Shown: positions 59,255 through 64,000 of the stretch, piece by piece
Numbering within the stretch: position 1 is the stretch's first letter
How the letters are laid out: the number at the start of each line of letters is the position of its first letter
Source of the DNA: Balneolaceae bacterium
GTDB lineage: Bacteria; Bacteroidota; Rhodothermia; Balneolales; Balneolaceae
Assembly: GCA_034521495.1 (NCBI GenBank)
Contig: JAXHMK010000004.1
Location: 1 to 64,000, forward strand
Direction: 5' to 3'
Length of the DNA: 64,000 nt
The notes under the pieces: generated by a model
Seen by the model: the letters and a program-made list of their open reading frames with translations, nothing else
Told to the model about the DNA's origin: nothing
The model's database searches: none
Position numbers and translations under genes: made by a program

Positions 59255-59300
59255 TAAAAAAAGCCGTCCCAATAAAACTATCGAGCCGGCCTTCAAAAAA
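59255..59300 (-). terminator. Possible terminator for the receptor gene at 59478
   Basis: Read on the minus strand, a GC stem gccg/cggc (with a bulged G giving aagccg) around a 22-base loop is followed by TTTTTTT, downstream of the receptor gene. The interval 59122-59477 shows nothing else. Weak because the loop is large. Confidence 0.4.
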
Positions 59301-59477
59301 ATAAGAATTTATATCTAATTACATCTTTACCCTGATATCTGCCTTATCGTGTGGACACAAGTTTCTCCATAATACTTCACCTGAATGATTAATAGATTTC
59401 AGGCTCTCATGCCTGCACGTCTCCTTAAGGATTTTAGTGTATACTTAAATAATGAAAAGATGGGTCCACGCGATAGG

Positions 59478-61934
59478 TTATCTGCCACTATAACCTCCAC
59501 CACCTCTGTTGTTTCCACCACTGTTACCGCTGCTAAAGTTGTATCGGAAATTCAATCTGAATGATCGTGTTGACCATGCATATCTGCTCTGTGTATAACT
59601 ATTTGGATTGTTAATCTCCCGGTCACTTAAACGAGAGTTAAACAGATCGCGGACATTTAGTGATAATGTAGCTTTTCTGTTGAAGAGCTCTTTAGCCAGT
59701 GCTCCGCCAAAAAAGAGGCTGCCATCCCGGCGGCCTTGGGTTGTTTGCTGTGCTCCTCTGTAAAATGCATTCGCCTGGAAGTTCCATCCATCGGCGAATC
59801 TCCAACGCAATCTTAATCTCGAAGTTAATGATTCTGATTCACTGCTGTACTGAACGCCTTGAAACTCACCATTTCGGTCTGACTGAAACAGGTTCAGGCT
59901 TCCCATCAACTGTAAATTATCAAACAATTCCTGGTCGGCAGAGAACTCAATTCCCCATGCCTTTTCAGTAGCCAGATTTACCGGTTGAGATGTGGTGATT
60001 CCATTATTATCAACGGTGGAAATACGTTCGGTAACATCTGTTCTGTAGCGATAATATAAACTCGTAAGAATTGATCCGGTTTCCCAGTGGCGCAGATATC
60101 CTACCTCGTAAGAGTTGCCAAATTCAGGCCGCAGTTCCGGATTTCCAACCCGCCTGTTTCGAACATCTGATATCTCTGTAAATGGCAATATCCACCAAAT
60201 TCGGGGACGTGATATACGCCTGCTGTAACTTACCTGGAAAGAGTTTGCTTCATCCAAAGAATATGACAAAAACACACTTGGAAAAAGATTTAAATAGTTT
60301 TGATCGCTGCCCCGTCCGCTTTCAGTCAGTTCTGTTTGAATGCGTGTATTCTCTGCCCTTAAGCCAAGCTGATAATTAAATACACCAACGTCTCCCGCCA
60401 GGGTTGAATAGAGAGCATTTACATTTTCAAAGTAAGTAAAATTGTCACTTAGCCCGATCTGTTGATCTGCAATCTGCCAATTTCCATCTACAAGTTCTTC
60501 AACTGTATAGTCGTTATCCATCCAATCAAAGTTAAAGCGGAATCCGGCTTCAAACCGTCCGTTATCACCCAATGGCTGCCTGTAATCCGAATCGATTCGA
60601 AGCTCTTTGTAAATCTCATCAGAAAAAGTTCGCCGGTTAAACCCACTGGGTGAACTATCGTCGCTGCTAACAACTTCAAGCAGCTCGGCGTCTTGGCTTT
60701 CGGTTCCAAACTCAAAATCAACATCAGCGGTTAATCGATGATCGGATCCTTCAAACCTGTTTTCGTATTGCAACCGAACATCATAGTCATTTTCTCTTGC
60801 ATCCTGTATATCGTTCTGGTTGAGCTCTCGGATAACATCCCAATCACTTCTTATTTCCCGGTATATCTGGTTGTTTCCGGTGTTATAATCGGTATATCTA
60901 ACATCTGAATCTTCCACTTCAGATTGTATACTTACACGTGTTTCCAGCGTAAGTATTTGAGATTGTGTTATGTAATAATCCCCTCCAAAATTGATATCAA
61001 ATTCTTTTTCGGTTTCCACAGATTCAAAATTCTCGTTGTATGCGTACGTTGTGTCGCCACTAAAGCTTTGGAATGTACGCCCTTGCCTGGGATCATTTTC
61101 ATACTCTAAATCGAAATTCAGGAACCAGTTGATATTATTTTTATGATAGTTCAAATTCGCACCCAACCCGTGATCCTGTGGATATCCTGTATTGGCCTGG
61201 ATACTTCCATTAAATCCAAGTCGTACATCATCCACCAGTTTTATATTAATTATTCCGCCAGTTCCCTCAGCAGAGTATCTTGCGGATGGGTTGGTAATAA
61301 TTTCAACTTCCTTAATCAGATTGGCAGGAATACTGCCAAGCGCATCAGTACCATTTCTTACTAAATTCGATGGGCTTCCGTTGATTAGAATCTGCACTCC
61401 CTGGTTCCCTCGTAATCTAACAGTTCCATCAAAATCTGTGGTAATTGAGGGTACGTTATCCAATACATCCAATGCAGAACCGCCAAGACTTGTAATATCC
61501 TGTCCCACACTAAATGTGCGGCTGTCGAAATTCATCGTCATATACGATCGTTCGCCTTCCACTATAACCTCATCCAGCGTTGCGTTCTCATTCAGCAGTT
61601 CAATCGTTCCCAAATCAACCGATTCACCGGCAGCTAATTCTAAATCTTCTTGGTGAGCCTGGTAGGATACGTAAGAAACTCTCAGCACATAATTACCGGG
61701 TTCCGCTTGCAAGGTAAAGCTTCCATCTTCTTTACTCGATGTTCCTTCCAATATTTCAGTCTCATCCTGATTATATAAAGCAACTGTTGCATTAGGTACG
61801 GACTCTCCTCCCACATCCTGAACCGTTCCGAATATCTCAGCGGTTTCACTGTTTGATGATTGTGCATATCCTCCCGAGACAAATAATCCCCAGAACAACA
61901 GAGGAATTGTTACATAGAATACTAATTTCTTCAT
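59478..61934 (-). CDS. Outer-membrane beta-barrel receptor (TonB-dependent-like)
   Basis: The start is set at ATG 61934 (MKKLVFYVTIPLLFWGLFVS), a clear signal peptide; the open frame begins 11 residues earlier. About 818 residues: carboxypeptidase-regulatory-like domain (GTVQDVGGESVPNATVALYN), plug-like region (SALDVLDNVPSITTDFDGTV, EVEIITNPSARYSAEGTGG), then a barrel ending in RFNYNFSSGNSG-like Gly/Asn-rich residues (SFRLNFRYNF). The last residue before the Gly-rich tail is aromatic, as usual for barrel insertion. Paralogous to the frameshifted receptor at 3285. No SusD-like partner is adjacent. Divergent with the NTF2-like gene at 62273. Confidence 0.9.
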   Translation of the reverse strand: MKKLVFYVTIPLLFWGLFVSGGYAQSSNSETAEIFGTVQDVGGESVPNATVALYNQDETEILEGTSSKEDGSFTLQAEPGNYVLRVSYVSYQAHQEDLELAAGESVDLGTIELLNENATLDEVIVEGERSYMTMNFDSRTFSVGQDITSLGGSALDVLDNVPSITTDFDGTVRLRGNQGVQILINGSPSNLVRNGTDALGSIPANLIKEVEIITNPSARYSAEGTGGIINIKLVDDVRLGFNGSIQANTGYPQDHGLGANLNYHKNNINWFLNFDLEYENDPRQGRTFQSFSGDTTYAYNENFESVETEKEFDINFGGDYYITQSQILTLETRVSIQSEVEDSDVRYTDYNTGNNQIYREIRSDWDVIRELNQNDIQDARENDYDVRLQYENRFEGSDHRLTADVDFEFGTESQDAELLEVVSSDDSSPSGFNRRTFSDEIYKELRIDSDYRQPLGDNGRFEAGFRFNFDWMDNDYTVEELVDGNWQIADQQIGLSDNFTYFENVNALYSTLAGDVGVFNYQLGLRAENTRIQTELTESGRGSDQNYLNLFPSVFLSYSLDEANSFQVSYSRRISRPRIWWILPFTEISDVRNRRVGNPELRPEFGNSYEVGYLRHWETGSILTSLYYRYRTDVTERISTVDNNGITTSQPVNLATEKAWGIEFSADQELFDNLQLMGSLNLFQSDRNGEFQGVQYSSESESLTSRLRLRWRFADGWNFQANAFYRGAQQTTQGRRDGSLFFGGALAKELFNRKATLSLNVRDLFNSRLSDREINNPNSYTQSRYAWSTRSFRLNFRYNFSSGNSGGNNRGGGGYSGR

Positions 61935-62272
61935 GATTTTATTCTTACAGTTCATTGTTTCTTCCAAAGTAAAATCTGAACCTGCTTAAAAGTTGAACGA
62001 ATATTGAAGCAAACTTGAAGTTGAGCCTATTTTACATTCTTTAAAGAACGCCCTCCACTGCGAGATGCGATATCTGGTTGACGGTACACACAAAATGAAA
62101 TCTGTTTCAATCTCGTTTTCCATCATTAAACGCATCTTAAAAGTTGTACTTTTTAACAGTATGTTCATGTTTGTTATTTAATTGTTTTAATCGACAATTC
62201 GTTTAATGTTTAATATTTTTTTACCTGGTAACGTAAATGAAATCAAATAAATAGCTATTTAATCCTCCTGCC
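61935..62272. other. Divergent intergenic region
   Basis: 338 bases between the receptor (minus) and the NTF2-like gene (plus). It must hold both promoters. I see no clear repeats, hairpins or RNA genes. The minus-strand frame from about 62168 to 61986 has no ribosome site and unlikely composition. Confidence 0.5.
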
Positions 62273-62756
62273 ATGAAATTGAATCACGTACTTCTTTTAC
62301 CTTTGACAATCTTGCTCTTGCTCACCTGTTCAAAAGAAAAACCATCGGATAAACAGTCCAATCAAGAATATATAGACGCAATAACGGCAGTCAGCAGTGC
62401 GAGGGCAGAAGCTTTCAACAATTCTGATGCAGACGGAATCGCAGAGCATTTCACTGAAGATGCAATTTTAATGGCACCGGGTGTGCCGGCAATGAAAGGA
62501 AGAGATGCGGTACGTGATTATTATCAATTTATTTTTGATGAATATAAACCTGAGCTGGAAAGCCATTATGTAGAAGTTAGAGTAGAAGGCGATCTTGCTT
62601 ATGGCCGTGGAATTGCAAAAGTAACGCTTGACTCCAAAAGATGGAACGGAAACATTGGAATCTGCTTCCAAATACCTGAATATCCTGCAAAGGCAACCTG
62701 ACGGCACCTGGAAAACAACTCATGATATTTGGAATGGGAATGAATCTTCAGAATAA
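62273..62756 (+). pseudogene. NTF2/SnoaL-like lipoprotein, one-base frameshift
   Basis: Restored length about 160 residues. Lipoprotein signal MKLNHVLLLPLTILLLLTC; mature part with AITAVSSARAEAFNNSDADG, FTEDAILMAPGVPAMKGRDA, YYQFIFDEYKPELESHYVEV, then after the break DGTETLESASKYLNILQRQP, DGTWKTTHDIWN, the typical C-terminus of SnoaL-like (DUF4440) proteins. The first frame ends at 62701. Removing one A from the AAAA at 62636-62639 restores the ending to TAA 62754-62756. The ligand is unknown. It points towards the histidine kinase gene on the other strand (stop at 62808). Confidence 0.8.
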
Positions 62757-62807
62757 AACCGGTGAAACGAAGTCTCTGTGTTTCCCTCAAATCATTGGAT
62801 GAATCAT

Positions 62808-64000
62808 TCAATCCAAATAGACCTCAATTCGATGCCATCCGCTTTCAAAGGTATAATTGATCGACAGATTGTTTTGATCCACAATTCGTTTGATGATGGA
62901 CAGACCAAGTCCAATAGATTCTGAACTCTGCTCGGCTTTTCTGAATCGTTCGAATAGTTGATCGGGATCTATTTCCGGATCATCTCCCGAATTGGATATT
63001 ACGAGTCTCTCATCATCCAGTTCAATTTTTATCTCTCCGTTCTCCACATTGTGCCGAACTGCATTCTGAAAAAGGTTGGTCCACAAAATATCAGCCAGAA
63101 CGGGATGCATTTGTACCTCAACATCATCCTGAACATCCGTCTCAACTGTCAGATTATTTAAGGCGATAAACTCCTTGAACGCTTCAAGACTCTCATTGAT
63201 AATATCACTCAGGTTCACCCTCTCGTTATTCTGAAATTCATGATTCTCTATTTTGGTGAGAAGTGCCAGGGATTCACTCAATCTCGACAGTTTCTTTACC
63301 GATTTTTCAAGGGATTCTATGTATTTATATTGCTCTTCGGTAAGTTCAGTTTCAGAAAGCAGTTCCAGTTTCCCTTTGGCAATAGCCAGCGGTGTCTGAA
63401 GCTCATGAGAAGCATTTTCAGCAAATTCCTTCAGGTTCTTATAGTCGGCCACTGCTTTGCGGGTCATCTTCTCTACAAATCGATTCAGATCATTAAACTC
63501 TTTCACATTGGTTTTCTCAGCTGGAACATACTCCTTCTTATGAAGCTGAAAATTGGCAATTTTTTCGAGTGTTTTCCGGAAGGGTTTAAAGAGTCGTCCA
63601 GACACCAAAAACCCAATTCCAACGGCTCCTACAATCTGCATACCTAAAATCCACAGCAACGTTTTAACAACCGCCTCGGTAATATCATCTGTTTCAATCA
63701 TGGCACCGTAAGTTGAGATATAGTACGACTGTCCATTAATATTCCTCCAGGCTGACACTTTAACATTCGGCTCGTTTTGTTCAAGCCGGTCGTGATAAAT
63801 AAGTGTATCGCCCACTTCTACCCTCTCTTCTACACTATAATTCAATTCCCGCACAATTAGGTTGCGGTCTCCCTCAACATCTCTGCGATGATGAAATTCC
63901 CGCCCTCTCTCCAACAGGTACGTTACACGGTCAATTCTCTCCATAAATTCCCATGTAAGCTCTCGGTCAACTTCATCTTTTATGATGAAGTATGAGAACA
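62808..64000 (-). CDS. Membrane sensor histidine kinase (5' end beyond window)
   Basis: An open frame continues upstream past the window edge (the bases before ATG 63944 read DEVDRELTWEF), so the N-terminus is missing. What is seen: a periplasmic part, a membrane helix (ALLWILGMQIVGAVGIGFLV-like, LLWILGMQIVGAVGIGFLV), a HAMP-like stretch, H-box EFAENASHELQTPLAIAKG, N-box TNLFQNAVRHNVENG, ISNSGDDPEID (G1-like), and GLGLSIIKRIVDQNNL. A classical two-component kinase; its response regulator would lie downstream of or beyond the window edge. It is unlike the paralogous kinases of the 14-40 kb island. Confidence 0.9.
   Translation of the reverse strand, partial: FSYFIIKDEVDRELTWEFMERIDRVTYLLERGREFHHRRDVEGDRNLIVRELNYSVEERVEVGDTLIYHDRLEQNEPNVKVSAWRNINGQSYYISTYGAMIETDDITEAVVKTLLWILGMQIVGAVGIGFLVSGRLFKPFRKTLEKIANFQLHKKEYVPAEKTNVKEFNDLNRFVEKMTRKAVADYKNLKEFAENASHELQTPLAIAKGKLELLSETELTEEQYKYIESLEKSVKKLSRLSESLALLTKIENHEFQNNERVNLSDIINESLEAFKEFIALNNLTVETDVQDDVEVQMHPVLADILWTNLFQNAVRHNVENGEIKIELDDERLVISNSGDDPEIDPDQLFERFRKAEQSSESIGLGLSIIKRIVDQNNLSINYTFESGWHRIEVYLD

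Noticed and set aside
61986-62168. Minus-strand 60-residue frame in the divergent intergenic region
   Set aside because: Unlikely composition, no ribosome site, and it would lie over the promoter region of the receptor gene.

Overview
The window looks like chromosomal DNA of a member of the Bacteroidota/Balneolota side of the FCB group, probably a moderately halophilic Balneolaceae-like bacterium. This is an inference from gene content: hybrid two-component systems with Reg_prop/Y_Y_Y sensors, outer-membrane beta-barrel receptors with an N-terminal carboxypeptidase-regulatory-like domain, a DUF3822-like/rsmD/coaD neighbourhood, and a likely glucosylglycerol-degrading GH13 enzyme. No rRNA, tRNA or CRISPR array was seen.

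Layout. 0-13.8 kb is a decaying accessory region: a frameshifted IS1380-family copy beside a piece of an IS5-like transposase, a broken FAD oxidoreductase, a frameshifted outer-membrane receptor, an AraC regulator, small lipoproteins, a nitrilase, a large FAD oxidoreductase and several gene stumps. 13.9-40.8 kb is a signalling island. It holds a Ser/Thr kinase-AAA-GAF-histidine kinase giant, a stand-alone receiver, a periplasmic-propeller kinase, a kinase with six tandem sensor units (broken by an intact IS1380 copy and by a frameshift), a hybrid AraC two-component protein, a penta-GAF kinase, a second stand-alone receiver and a receiver-PP2C phosphatase. 41-47.8 kb is mostly housekeeping: phosphohistidine phosphatase, MATE exporter, MgtC-like protein, thiopurine methyltransferase, rsmD and coaD, interspersed with palindromic repeats. 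48.3-50.0 kb is a frameshifted IS1182-family element with long inverted repeats. 50.2-56 kb carries an aminotransferase, an FmdB-like protein, a GbsR/MarR regulator, yraN, plsC and the GH13 enzyme. 57-64 kb carries an InlB-repeat lipoprotein, an outer-membrane receptor, an NTF2-like lipoprotein and a sensor kinase cut by the window edge.

Working together. Four kinases of the island share an almost identical H-box block but have very different inputs. Next to them lie two near-identical receivers without output domains and one receiver-phosphatase. This suggests many inputs converging on a small set of receivers and a PP2C output.

Two themes run through the window. First, GC-rich palindromes sit in frame inside three of the kinase genes, at two homologous positions. 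Second, at least eight loci carry one-base (in one case also seven-base) frameshifts, several in homopolymers; this could be real decay or residual sequencing error and cannot be settled from the sequence alone.
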